35,916 nucleotides of DNA from Collinsella sp. CAG:166 (GCA_000434535.1 FR878690.1:1-35916); one strand, 5' to 3'. Positions 1 through 8,337 are shown, counted from the stretch's first letter. The notes: generated from the letters alone by a model not told the origin. Program-made: numbers and translations.

Positions 1-43
1 GGCTACCACCCGTTCGTCTCATATCCGGCTCGAAGTAGGCCGA

Positions 44-3000
44 CTACTTCTTAATGCCGCGTCCCAGGCGCTCAGCGACCGACGCCACGGCACTCTCGTC
101 GACCGAGCCGCAGCTCACGCAGCCATCGTGGGCACGCATCTGGCCGGTGACCTCGTCCATCGCGAGCGGCGCGACCTTCTCAAGCTTAAAGCCCTTACCG
201 GCGCGCATGTTCTCCTTGGCCACGCTAATCATGAGCTTAATGCGGTTGAGCTGGTTGACCTCGGACGCACCGGGGTCGTAGTCCACCGCAACGATGTTGC
301 TCTCGGGATGTTGACGGCGCAGCTCCTTAATCACGGCCTTGCCCACCACGTGGTTGGGCAGGCACGCGAAGGGCTGCGTGCAGATGATGTTGGGCGCACC
401 GTGATCGATCAGGTCGAGCATCTCGGCCGTGAGCAGCCACCCCTCGCCCATGTTGTTGCACACCGAAAGCACCGTACGGGCCTTGTCGGCCATGGTGCCG
501 ATGCGCTCGGGTGCCTCAAAGCGGCGGGACTTCTCGAGCATCTCCTCCACCGGCGTGCGCATCCAGTCCACGAGCTTGATGAGCGCCTGCATACCAGCGC
601 GCGTAGTGGCAGAGCTTCCCAGCTCGTCCTTCTGCAGCTCGGCGTTGCTCATGGAGTACAGGAAGAAGTCGAGCAGGCCCGGCACCACGGCCTCGCAGCC
701 CTCGCGCTCGATAACGTCGACCACGTGGTTGTTGGCCGTGGGATGGAACTTGACAAGGATCTCGCCGACCACGCCCACGCGCGGCTTGGTGCCCTCGCCC
801 GCAAGCGGCATGGTGTCGAACGCGCGGATGGCCTCGCGGCACAGCTTGGTGTAGTTGTGGCGGTTGAACTTGGGCGCCAACTTGCGGGCGCGCGCCATGT
901 ACTCCTCGTAGAGTGCGTTGGCGGCACCGGGCGTGGCCTCGTACGGGCGGCAACGATAGAGCATCTGCATCATGACGTCACCAAAGAGCACTGCGTAGAC
1001 TGCCTGCTTAAGCAGTGCCGGCGTAATCTTAAAGCCGGGGTTGTCCTCACCGAGCGCCACGGCCGAAAGCGAGATCACCGGGATCTCGGGGTGGCCGCTC
1101 TCGCGCAGGGCCTTGCGGATGAGTGCGATGTAGTTGGTGGCACGGCAGCCGCCGCCGGTCTGGCTGATAACCACGGCCGTCTTGGACAGGTCGTACCGAC
1201 CGCTCTCGATGGCCTCCATAATCTGGCCCGTCACCAGGATCGACGGATAGCAAATGTCATTGTTCACGTAGCGCAGGCCAGCCTCGACGGCATCGTGGTC
1301 GGTCGAGGGCAGCAGCTCCAAGTTGTAGCCGGCACCGCGGAACACCTCTTTGACCAGGTCAAAGTGAATCGGCGCCATCTGCGGGCACAGGATGGTGTAG
1401 CCCTCCTCGCGCATCTGCTCGGTAAAGGGCACCTTGGGCCACGCGGTCGAAGCACTCTCGCGCTGAGCCTCGAACGTGTACTTACGGCTCGCGAACGCAG
1501 GGGCATCCGTGGAAGGCGCCACCGGCGCGGCGTCGCCTTGCTCGTAGGCCTCGCCCGCGGCCGTGGCATCGGCCAGGCGCTCGGCCTCCTGGTCCTTGAG
1601 CGCTGCCATGAGCGAGCGGATGCGGATGCGCGCGGCACCCAGGTTGGATACCTCGTCGATCTTGAGCACGGTGTAGATCTTGCCGCTGGCCTCCAGAATC
1701 TCCTGCACCTGGTCGGTGGTCAGGGCGTCCAAGCCGCAGCCGAAGGAGTTGAGCTGAATCAGGTCCAGGTCGTTGCGCATCGTCACAAAACGGGCGACGG
1801 CGTACAGACGGCTGTGGTACATCCACTGATCGACGACGCGAATCGGACGCTCGGGCTTTACCAGATGCGCAAGCGAATCCTCGGTAAAGACCGCAAAGCC
1901 AAAGCTCGAGATAAGCTCGGGCAGGGCGTGGTTGATCTCGGGGTCGTTATGGTAGGGACGACCGGCGAGTACGATGCCGTGGCCGCCGTGGTCCTCGACC
2001 CACTTGAGAGCCTCCTCGCCCATGGTCTGGATGTCCTCGTGGAAACGCGCATCGGCCTCAAAAGCAGCGTTGACGGCGGCATCGACCTCGGAGCGCGTGA
2101 TCTTGGGACCGCGCACGCGACCGCGACCGGCCTCAGCATCGGCCACACGGTCGACGGCGAGTACCTGGTACAGACGGCGCTTGAGCTCGGTCTTGTCGTG
2201 ATAGGGCACAAACGGGTACAGGAACTCGATGTTCTGCTCGCGAATCTCGTCGATATTGAGCGCCAGCGCCGTGGGGTAGCTCATGACGATGGGGCAGTTA
2301 TAGCAGTTGCCGGCCGTCGGATCCTCCTTGCGCTCCCAGCGCACGCACGGCATCCAAATAAAGTCGACATCGCGGTCGATGAGGTTCATCACGTGGCCGT
2401 GGCTCATTTTTGCCGGGTAGCACACGCTCTCGGACGGCATGGACTCGATGCCCGCCTGGTAGGTCTTCTTGCTCGACTGGTCGGACAGCTGCACGCTAAA
2501 GCCCAGGCGCGTAAAGAACGCGTGCCAGAAGGGGTAGTTCTCGTACATGTTGAGTGCGCGGGGGATGCCGACGGTGCCGCGCGGGGCGTCGTCGGGACTC
2601 AGGACCTCGCGGTTAAAGAGCAGCTCGTTTTTCTTTTTGAAAAGGTTGGGGGCCTCGGTCTTCTGCTTTTTATGGCCGGCGCCCTTCTCGCAGCGGTTAC
2701 CGGTAATGAAGCGCCTGCCGCCGCCAAAGTCGTTGACGGTAAGCTGGCAGTTGTTGGAGCAACGGCCGCAGCGGACATGCTTTTGCGTCACGGTGAGGTG
2801 CGCGATGTCCTCGGCCGAAAGGATGGTCGAGACGCCGTCGGCGCCGGCGCGGTCACGGGCGAGCAGGGCCGCACCGTAGGCACCCATGCAGCCGGCGATG
2901 TCGGGGCGCACGGCATGAACGCCGGTGAGCTGCTCAAACGCGCGCAGCGTGGCATCGGACATAAAGGTGCCGCCCTGGACGATTACCTGGCTGCCGATCT

Positions 3001-4825
3001 CCTTGGGGTCGCGCAGCTTAATGACCTTGAACAGTGCGTTCTTGATGACGGAGTAGGACAGGCCGGCAGCGATGTCGCCCACCGTGGCGCCTTCCTTTTG
3101 CGCCTGCTTGACGCGCGAGTTCATAAAGACCGTGCAGCGGCTGCCCAGATCAACAGGAGCCTTGGCATGGATGGCGGCATCGGCGAACGCGCGCACGTCC
3201 ATGTTCATAGACACGGCGAAGCTCTCGATAAAGCTACCGCAGCCCGACGAGCAAGCCTCGTTGAGCATGATGTGCTCGATAACGCCGTCCTTGACGCGCA
3301 GGCATTTCATGTCCTGGCCGCCAATGTCCAGGATAAACTCGACGCCGGGTAGGAATGCCTTGGCGCCGCGCAGGTGCGCAACGGTCTCGATCTCGCCGGA
3401 ATCGGCCTTGAGGGCCTCGATGAGCAGTGCCTCGCCGTAGCCCGTGGTGGTCACGTGGCCGATGGTGCAGCCGGCGGGGATGTGGTTGTAGAAATCGGCC
3501 ATGATGACCTTGGCCGTGCCCAGGATGTCGCCGTTGTTGTTGCCATACCAGGTATGCAGCAGCTGGCCGTCCTCGCCTACGAGCGCGGCCTTCATGGTGG
3601 TGGAGCCGGCGTCGATGCCAATGAACACGCGGCCGGTGTAGCCGTCGAGCTTGCCCTTGGGGACGACTTCCTGGTCGTGGCGGGTTTTGAACTCGGCAAA
3701 GTCCTCGTCGGTGGCAAAGAGCGGATCCAGGCGCTCGACCTCGGCACCCTGTGTGTCACCCAGGGCATCGATGGCCTCGATGAGCTGCGGGAACGTGCTG
3801 AGCTTGTTGGACTCGTGCGCCATGGCAGCGCCGCTCGCCACAAACAGGTGGGCGTTTTGGGGCACGATACGGTGCTCCTCGTCCAGGTTGAGCGTGAGGT
3901 AGAAGCGGTGGCGCAGCTCGGAGAGGTACTGCAGCGGGCCGCCCAGGAAGGCGACGTTGCCGCGGATGGGACGGCCGCATGCCAGGCCCGAGATGGTCTG
4001 GGTCACGACAGCCTGGAAGATGGAGGCGGCCACGTCCTCGGGGCGGGCGCCCTCGTTGAGCAGCGGCTGCACGTCGGTCTTGGCAAAAACGCCGCAGCGG
4101 CTGGCAATGGGATAGATGGTGGTGGCGTTGGCCGCGAGCTCGTTGAGGCCGCTGGCATCGGTGTGCAGCAGGGTTGCCATCTGATCGATGAACGCGCCCG
4201 TGCCGCCGGCGCAGGTGCCGTTCATGCGCTGCTCGATGCCGTTGTCGAAGTAGATGATCTTGGCGTCCTCGCCGCCCAACTCGATGGCGACATCGGTGGC
4301 CGGGATAAGGGTCTCGACGGCACGCTTGCTGGCGATGACCTCCTGGACAAACTCCAGGTCGAGCCACTGGGACAGCAGCAGGCCGCCCGAGCCGGTAATG
4401 GCGCAGGTCATCTGGGCCGTCGGCAGCACGGTCGCTGCGCCCTCGAACAGGTCGCGGGCGCAGGCGCGGACGTCGGTATGGTGGCGCTGGTACTTGGCGT
4501 AGACGATCTGGTTGTCATCGTTGAGCACGGCAAGCTTAACAGTGGTGGAGCCCACGTCGATGCCCAGGTGCAGGTTGCCGCGGGCGTTCTCGGGGTTGAA
4601 GATCGCGCCTTCGGGGGCGTGGACGGCGGCTACGGGCTCAGCGGCGGTGGCGGGCTCGCTAGCGACGGACGTCTCCCCTGCTGCGTTCTTGGCATCGGCA
4701 ACTGCCTCGGCAACTTTCTCGGCAGCTGCGGTCGCGGCCTTCTGCGCAGCATCCACCACGGCGGGTGCAGCCTCACGCGCGGCAGCGACCATACGGTCCT
4801 TAATGCCCTCGACGAGTTTGCTCAT
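44..4825 (-). CDS. 2-hydroxyacyl-CoA dehydratase activase-type fusion protein (two ASKHA ATPase domains + dehydratase-like half)
   Basis: A 1593-residue protein of the acyl-CoA dehydratase activase family, which uses ATP to push an electron into radical dehydratases. Residues 1-85 are an Ala-rich, probably helical extension. Two BadF/BcrA-type ASKHA ATPase domains follow: phosphate loops IDVGSTTVK (89-97) and IDAGSTTMK (404-412), with candidate Fe-S cysteines C205 (GTCAGGTG) and C525 (EACSSGCG). A cysteine cluster C686-x2-C689-x3-C693...C712 suggests a further Fe-S site. Then come a DUF2229-like region (about 740-1000) and a HgdB/BcrC-like dehydratase half (about 1140-1560), ending in DGCVSCGS. 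The start is ATG 4825 with AGGAG in the leader. It follows the TetR gene by 11 bases, so the two are an operon. Substrate is unknown; large fusions of this kind are usual in Clostridia and Coriobacteriia. Confidence 0.93.
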   Translation of the reverse strand: MSKLVEGIKDRMVAAAREAAPAVVDAAQKAATAAAEKVAEAVADAKNAAGETSVASEPATAAEPVAAVHAPEGAIFNPENARGNLHLGIDVGSTTVKLAVLNDDNQIVYAKYQRHHTDVRACARDLFEGAATVLPTAQMTCAITGSGGLLLSQWLDLEFVQEVIASKRAVETLIPATDVAIELGGEDAKIIYFDNGIEQRMNGTCAGGTGAFIDQMATLLHTDASGLNELAANATTIYPIASRCGVFAKTDVQPLLNEGARPEDVAASIFQAVVTQTISGLACGRPIRGNVAFLGGPLQYLSELRHRFYLTLNLDEEHRIVPQNAHLFVASGAAMAHESNKLSTFPQLIEAIDALGDTQGAEVERLDPLFATDEDFAEFKTRHDQEVVPKGKLDGYTGRVFIGIDAGSTTMKAALVGEDGQLLHTWYGNNNGDILGTAKVIMADFYNHIPAGCTIGHVTTTGYGEALLIEALKADSGEIETVAHLRGAKAFLPGVEFILDIGGQDMKCLRVKDGVIEHIMLNEACSSGCGSFIESFAVSMNMDVRAFADAAIHAKAPVDLGSRCTVFMNSRVKQAQKEGATVGDIAAGLSYSVIKNALFKVIKLRDPKEIGSQVIVQGGTFMSDATLRAFEQLTGVHAVRPDIAGCMGAYGAALLARDRAGADGVSTILSAEDIAHLTVTQKHVRCGRCSNNCQLTVNDFGGGRRFITGNRCEKGAGHKKQKTEAPNLFKKKNELLFNREVLSPDDAPRGTVGIPRALNMYENYPFWHAFFTRLGFSVQLSDQSSKKTYQAGIESMPSESVCYPAKMSHGHVMNLIDRDVDFIWMPCVRWERKEDPTAGNCYNCPIVMSYPTALALNIDEIREQNIEFLYPFVPYHDKTELKRRLYQVLAVDRVADAEAGRGRVRGPKITRSEVDAAVNAAFEADARFHEDIQTMGEEALKWVEDHGGHGIVLAGRPYHNDPEINHALPELISSFGFAVFTEDSLAHLVKPERPIRVVDQWMYHSRLYAVARFVTMRNDLDLIQLNSFGCGLDALTTDQVQEILEASGKIYTVLKIDEVSNLGAARIRIRSLMAALKDQEAERLADATAAGEAYEQGDAAPVAPSTDAPAFASRKYTFEAQRESASTAWPKVPFTEQMREEGYTILCPQMAPIHFDLVKEVFRGAGYNLELLPSTDHDAVEAGLRYVNNDICYPSILVTGQIMEAIESGRYDLSKTAVVISQTGGGCRATNYIALIRKALRESGHPEIPVISLSAVALGEDNPGFKITPALLKQAVYAVLFGDVMMQMLYRCRPYEATPGAANALYEEYMARARKLAPKFNRHNYTKLCREAIRAFDTMPLAGEGTKPRVGVVGEILVKFHPTANNHVVDVIEREGCEAVVPGLLDFFLYSMSNAELQKDELGSSATTRAGMQALIKLVDWMRTPVEEMLEKSRRFEAPERIGTMADKARTVLSVCNNMGEGWLLTAEMLDLIDHGAPNIICTQPFACLPNHVVGKAVIKELRRQHPESNIVAVDYDPGASEVNQLNRIKLMISVAKENMRAGKGFKLEKVAPLAMDEVTGQMRAHDGCVSCGSVDESAVASVAERLGRGIKK

Positions 4826-4836
4826 TGTCTCTCCTC

Positions 4837-5547
4837 TTAGTTGTTGGACTCGACGGTTGCGGCGGTGTCGGCCGCGTCCTCGAGCTGCAAGTTCAATAGC
4901 TTCATGCCGTATTCTGGCACGTTGATATCGATGGGTTGTCCATACAGGTCACCAGGGCGCACAAAAGCGAGCACCGTCATAATGCGCGCCATGGCCTCGG
5001 GCGATTCGGTGAGCCCGCGCTCAAACCAGCGCTGAATCATGCCGACCTCGGCACTCACGACATAGGTGACGTAGTAGTCAAAGAACGTGCCCAGCGCCAG
5101 GCCCAAAATGCCCGTCTGCGCACGCGGCACCACAGCCTCACGCGCAGTGTCGATGATCCTTTTAATGAAGGCCTGGTCGCCGCCCGGACCCAGCAGCGCA
5201 CCGATTAAGTCGCGGTTGGCCGCAAGATAACGCAGCAGCTCAACCGAACCGGGCGCCGGCTCGAGCTCATCGATGTTGTGATAGAGATCGGGCAGCTGAG
5301 CTGCAGTGATGAGCTCAATGTGCTCACGGATCTCGGCCAGCAGGCCGTCCTCGATTTGATTGATAAAGTCGGGAATATCGCGGTAGTGCGAATAGAACGT
5401 GCGGCGCGTAAGGCCGGCGCGCTCGGTGAGTGACGCGACATTAATGCGCGAAAGGTCGCCGCTTTCGGCAAGCTCGCTGGCAAGTGCCTGGCGAAGGGCA
5501 CGCTGCGAGCGAAGGGACCGGCGATCGCATTTCTCGAGCTGGGACAA
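4837..5547 (-). CDS. TetR/AcrR family transcriptional regulator
   Basis: A 236-residue regulator with an N-terminal TetR helix-turn-helix at about residues 13-60; the recognition part reads VASLTERAGLTRRTFYSHY. The C-terminal half is the usual helical ligand-binding and dimerisation domain. The start is a TTG at 5547, chosen because a strong AAGGAGG site lies 6 bases upstream and no ATG fits the HTH better. The gene is first in an operon with the dehydratase-activase fusion and probably controls it and itself through the palindromes just upstream (5570-5621). The ligand is unknown; an acyl-CoA or hydroxy acid would fit the partner but is inference. Confidence 0.9.
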   Translation of the reverse strand: MSQLEKCDRRSLRSQRALRQALASELAESGDLSRINVASLTERAGLTRRTFYSHYRDIPDFINQIEDGLLAEIREHIELITAAQLPDLYHNIDELEPAPGSVELLRYLAANRDLIGALLGPGGDQAFIKRIIDTAREAVVPRAQTGILGLALGTFFDYYVTYVVSAEVGMIQRWFERGLTESPEAMARIMTVLAFVRPGDLYGQPIDINVPEYGMKLLNLQLEDAADTAATVESNN

Positions 5548-5569
5548 GCGTCCTCCTTGTTACTCAGCC

Positions 5570-5621
5570 TGTGCGCTATTGCACAGTGCGAGTATTATTG
5601 CACACCGTGTGTATCAACACG
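5570..5621 (-). promoter_or_regulatory. Clustered palindromes: candidate operators of the TetR/activase operon
   Basis: Two perfect inverted repeats share a 5-6-5 layout: TGTGC-N6-GCACA at 5570-5585 and CGTGT-N6-ACACG at 5606-5621. Between them lie CACACCGTGTG (5601-5611) and a 19-base-spaced direct repeat TTGCACA (5579, 5598). They end 22 bases before the regulator's start codon, where a promoter is expected; AATAAT on the minus strand (5592-5597) is a possible -10. Autoregulation by the TetR protein is inferred from position. Confidence 0.5.
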
Positions 5622-5640
5622 TAAAGGCAATATTTTTGAT

Positions 5641-5666
5641 GTGACAAAGGGCAGCCCCTTTGTCAC
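5641..5666. repeat. GTGACAAAGGG palindrome, copy 1
   Basis: Perfect 11-base inverted repeat GTGACAAAGGG / CCCTTTGTCAC with a 4-base loop. A near-identical copy lies at 6075-6101, so the two copies bracket the small-peptide locus. It has no T-tract on either strand, so it is a poor terminator on sequence alone. Confidence 0.75.
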
Positions 5667-5724
5667 ATTCAGCGACCGCCTAGGTTGTGCCAGTTGTGCC
5701 TGGCTTTTGGAGCGGCATTGCCGA

Positions 5725-5753
5725 TTGTTCAAAATGTCATTCGTGGGTAGAAT
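5725..5753 (+). promoter_or_regulatory. Candidate promoter pointing toward the 3' end of the small membrane peptide gene
   Basis: TTGTTC (5725-5730), a 17-base spacer and TAGAAT (5748-5753) form a plausible sigma-70 promoter, with a start near 5760. The -10 matches consensus at 5 of 6 positions; the -35 matches only at TTG. No protein gene follows on this strand. A transcript would run into the GGGGTC/GACCCC hairpin and be antisense to the end of the 41-codon gene. Confidence 0.4.
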
Positions 5754-5759
5754 AGTGTC

Positions 5760-5845
5760 GACGGCAGCCCAAGTTCTGGAAAGCTGAGCAGCGCCGTTGT
5801 TTGCATTAGGGGGTCAACGCCTTAGCGGCGGCGACCCCTTCTGTT
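5760..5845 (+). ncRNA. Candidate antisense RNA of a type I toxin-antitoxin pair
   Basis: Predicted only from the promoter-like 5725-5753 and the hairpin 5810-5838 followed by TTCTGTT. The roughly 85-base RNA would overlap the last codons and 3' end of the minus-strand peptide gene. This convergent layout is known from txpA/RatA-type systems of Bacillus. A 5-base stem ACGGC/GCCGT (5761-5765, 5793-5797) could form inside it. Without expression data this is a hypothesis. Confidence 0.28.
5810..5838. terminator. Hairpin shared by the small-peptide gene end and the antisense transcript
   Basis: GGGGTC (5810-5815) pairs with GACCCC (5833-5838), with an inner GCC/GGC stem. The peptide's TAA stop (5822-5824) lies in the loop. 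On the plus strand it is followed by TTCTGTT, a weak U-tract; on the minus strand there is none. Confidence 0.4.
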
Positions 5846-5947
5846 GCGCTTCGAACGCTGCTTGAGTGCCTCGGAAAGGCCGACAAGCGCCGTGAAGAAC
5901 GAGACCAGAGCGGTCAGAAGTCTCACGAAATCAATCAAATCGGTCAT
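5822..5947 (-). CDS. 41-residue hydrophobic peptide with Arg-rich tail, TisB-like candidate SOS toxin
   Basis: An ATG at 5947 opens 41 codons ending in TAA (5822-5824). It is preceded by GGAGGTGAT (5952-5960), a 9-base perfect complement of the 16S 3' end, 8 bases from GGAGG to the start. The peptide begins MTDLIDFVRLLTALV, continues with a hydrophobic or amphipathic helix to about residue 27, and ends KQRSKRNRRGRRR with 9 basic residues of 13. Length, helix and the L-[IV]-D-[FI] opening resemble E. coli TisB, an SOS-induced membrane toxin; this comparison is from memory. A CCTCC segment (5969-5973) can pair with the ribosome site, as in translationally locked toxin mRNAs. A LexA-like box lies upstream. 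The gene itself is well supported by the ribosome site; toxicity is inference. Confidence 0.62.
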   Translation of the reverse strand: MTDLIDFVRLLTALVSFFTALVGLSEALKQRSKRNRRGRRR

Positions 5948-6011
5948 GGGCATCACCTCCCATCAGATGGAGGGCGCTGCCCGGCACATGGAACTGCCGT
6001 CAACGATACCG

Positions 6012-6051
6012 ATTCTATCAAATCTTAGTTATATATACGAATATATGTTCG
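6012..6051 (-). promoter_or_regulatory. LexA-like (SOS) box and promoter of the 41-residue peptide gene
   Basis: Read on the minus strand, CGAACATATATTCG (6051-6038) matches the Gram-positive/actinobacterial SOS box CGAAC-N4-GTTCG at all but one position. Twenty bases downstream lies TAGAAT (6017-6012), a good -10; the box covers the expected -35 place (TTCGTA at 18-base spacing). Transcription would start near 6005, leaving a leader of about 58 bases. Repression by LexA is inferred from the motif. Confidence 0.55.
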
Positions 6052-6074
6052 CATGCCAAGGGTGCAGGGCCCTC

Positions 6075-6101
6075 GTGACAAAGGAGCAGTCCCTTTGTCA
6101 C
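6075..6101. repeat. GTGACAAAGG palindrome, copy 2
   Basis: GTGACAAAGG (6075-6084) and CCTTTGTCAC (6092-6101) form a 10-base stem with a 7-base loop. It starts one base past the stop codon of the HAD gene, so it may also act as that gene's 3' hairpin. It is the partner of the copy at 5641-5666. Confidence 0.72.
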
Positions 6102-6102
6102 A

Positions 6103-6966
6103 TTATTCGATGATGGTGCGAGAGTTTTGCTTGTGCATGGTGGCGAGCATGTGTTTGGGGACGGCGTGGACTATGCAGCTGCCGATGGTCGCGCTCGCGG
6201 CGGCTTTAGCTGCATCGCTGGCGTTTTTGGTCGCGTAGCTGTGGCGGAAACGCTTGAGCATGGCAATGTCGTTGCCGCCGTCGCCGTAGACCGCGACCTC
6301 GTCCTCGGCAATACCGTAGTAGCCCGCCAGCCAGGCCACGCTCTCGCCCTTGTTGCACGCCACGTCCGTGATCTCGAACATCACCGGATCGAACGGCGCG
6401 TTGACCACGCGGTCCGATCGCTCGGCCAAATATGCCTTAAGGTCGCGCTCCAGCTCGGGCGAGGTCACGCGGCAGTTGATCTTGCACACATCGTGGCGCA
6501 GGATGTCACCGATCGACTGGTCGAAATACTGCTCCTCGTGATACCCGCCACGTGCACGCATGCCGCGCATCACGACGCGCTTGATAGGGCTGTCCTTTTT
6601 AAAGCCCGCCTGATGCATCTCGAACGAACCGCTCGAGTACATGCCATCGGGCGTGGAGCAATCAAAGCAAATGTCCGGGAACGCCTTGAGCAGCTCCTCG
6701 GTAACCTGCGGGTCGATGGTCCAGGTTTTGAGCACCTCGCCATGACTGTCGCGCACGATGGAGCCGTTAGAGCAGCAGGCATCGAGCGCCAGCCCTGTAA
6801 AGCCATGCTCGCCGATTGGCAACGTCGAGCGCCCGGTCGCGGGAACCACATGCAAGCCAGCCTCGGTCAGCTCGCGAATGGCATGGCGGATGGTCCCATC
6901 TGCCTCGTGTAGGGCGTTTAGCAGCGTTCCGTCTAAGTCACTCGCAAACATCTTGATCATGGGCAT
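6103..6966 (-). CDS. HAD superfamily (Cof-type) sugar-phosphate-like phosphatase
   Basis: A 287-residue cytosolic phosphatase of the HAD superfamily, Cof/YidA-type class IIB. Motif I is DLDGTLL near residue 9 (nucleophile and acid Asp). Motif IV is seen in VAVYGDGGNDIAMLKRF, followed by an Asn-Ala-Ser segment typical of Cof proteins. The large middle insertion is the C2 cap, which sets the substrate. The substrate is unknown; sugar phosphates or cofactors such as flavin phosphates are usual for the family. AAGGAG stands 4 bases before ATG 6966 and 10 bases before a second in-frame ATG at 6960, so either may be used. It stands 108 bases downstream of the MFS exporter gene on the same strand and may be read with it. 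Confidence 0.9.
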   Translation of the reverse strand: MPMIKMFASDLDGTLLNALHEADGTIRHAIRELTEAGLHVVPATGRSTLPIGEHGFTGLALDACCSNGSIVRDSHGEVLKTWTIDPQVTEELLKAFPDICFDCSTPDGMYSSGSFEMHQAGFKKDSPIKRVVMRGMRARGGYHEEQYFDQSIGDILRHDVCKINCRVTSPELERDLKAYLAERSDRVVNAPFDPVMFEITDVACNKGESVAWLAGYYGIAEDEVAVYGDGGNDIAMLKRFRHSYATKNASDAAKAAASATIGSCIVHAVPKHMLATMHKQNSRTIIE

Positions 6967-7074
6967 GCCTCTCCTTCGTCTGCACGATATTGTAGACGAG
7001 AACGGGCGTGCCCAAACAATGCCGTCCCGGCGCGGCGTGCCACTGCCTCCACAAATTCATGGTGCCCCAACGCG

Positions 7075-8337
7075 TTAAGACAATCGCCACAAGCGACTTT
7101 TCAGCCGATAAAACAGCGCCGTCGTCAACGTCAGCACCCCCAACATGCCTGCGAATACAATCGCCGGTGTCCATCGATCATATGCAACCCCGTACGTCAA
7201 TTGGCCGATAGGTGTTGCGCAGGAAAGGACCATGTAAACGACCGAAAGCACTTTTCCGCAGAGCTCAGTCGGCGCCGCCCGCTGAACAAACGCGATGATT
7301 TCAACCGACGCAATGGCTGCCCACACCATGACCCATGCCGAACCAACCGCAAACACGGTGAACACGCATACATCTGCGCCGAACAGTAGCGTAACAATAA
7401 TCGGTGCGACTCCAAAACAGATCATCGCAACATATCGACATATGCCATTGAGAGAAAAGCGATGCGGCCAAATGCCGACCAAGCCACTGCCGGTAAGACC
7501 ACCCAAGCCCAGAGCAACCTCAACTATCCCAACGCAGGACGATTGCATGCCGAGATGCTTTGTAACAATAATGGGAGCGCCAATCGTTAGCCCAACCAAC
7601 GCAAGGTTCAAAACTGCCGCAAGCAAAATCACAGCGACCAATGATGCATTTTGCAACAGATACCGAATCGACTCCCGAAAATCGTTTCGGCATGTCGTAC
7701 GAGTCGCGCCGTCTCCCATCGTTTCAGATGAGGCATTTTGCTTGAGTGCGCCCCCAAACAGCAGGGCTGAAATCGCAAACGTCACCGACGCGGTTACGCA
7801 AAGAGTATCGATACCAAAGCACCCATAGACTGCCGTCCCAACCACAGGGCCCAAGATATTGCTCACCATGGTCGACTGCGAAACCAATGCAGTGGCCCGC
7901 TCAACCTTCTCTTCACCCGCCATGCGCACCGTCTCAATTTGTAGCATTGGCTTTAGCAGCGATTGAACGCCATATTGAACACAAAGTATCGCTACTACGA
8001 CGACCGCAAGAGGCAATGAGCGCTTCATGGGGATAGACAGCAGCGATGCAGTCATCAGAGCAATACCGAGAGCCACGAGGACCTCGCGCTGTCTTCCCCG
8101 ATCCGCCAAGATCCCGCCAACCGGAGTCGCGAGCACACCTGGTATGAACGCTATCGCCGCGACAGCGCCATATAACGTTGACGAGCCGCTGCAATCGAAC
8201 AAGTAAAGCGGATACGCAAAGCACAGCGCCGACAGCATCGAATACGTGCACAGCTGCGCAACAAGAAGCCCAAAAAGTCCGATAGATCGTACTGTTTTTT
8301 GCGTCAACGAGACGCTACTCCTCCGCATTCCAGCCAT
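7075..8337 (-). CDS. MFS exporter (macrolide-efflux/MefA-like family)
   Basis: A 420-residue major facilitator superfamily protein with about 12 hydrophobic segments. The loop after the second helix carries GGILADRGRQREVL, the MFS motif A (G-x-L-aD-r-x-G-r-r). It resembles the MFS_3 drug or macrolide exporter group. I choose ATG 8337 because AGGGGTG precedes it at a normal distance; upstream ATG 8355 lies inside the operator palindrome and has no ribosome site. It lies downstream of a TetR gene in the same direction, with two matching palindromes between, a common regulator-exporter layout. A/T-ending codons look more frequent than in the neighbours, which hints at a separate origin. The substrate is unknown. 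Confidence 0.87.
   Translation of the reverse strand: MAGMRRSSVSLTQKTVRSIGLFGLLVAQLCTYSMLSALCFAYPLYLFDCSGSSTLYGAVAAIAFIPGVLATPVGGILADRGRQREVLVALGIALMTASLLSIPMKRSLPLAVVVVAILCVQYGVQSLLKPMLQIETVRMAGEEKVERATALVSQSTMVSNILGPVVGTAVYGCFGIDTLCVTASVTFAISALLFGGALKQNASSETMGDGATRTTCRNDFRESIRYLLQNASLVAVILLAAVLNLALVGLTIGAPIIVTKHLGMQSSCVGIVEVALGLGGLTGSGLVGIWPHRFSLNGICRYVAMICFGVAPIIVTLLFGADVCVFTVFAVGSAWVMVWAAIASVEIIAFVQRAAPTELCGKVLSVVYMVLSCATPIGQLTYGVAYDRWTPAIVFAGMLGVLTLTTALFYRLKSRLWRLS

Noticed and set aside
128..3352. 1074-codon open frame on the plus strand opposite the activase gene
   Set aside because: It is a shadow of the GC-rich minus-strand gene: no known motifs, His/Val/Leu/Gly-rich product, no ribosome site. 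The same holds for 3374-4840 (+).
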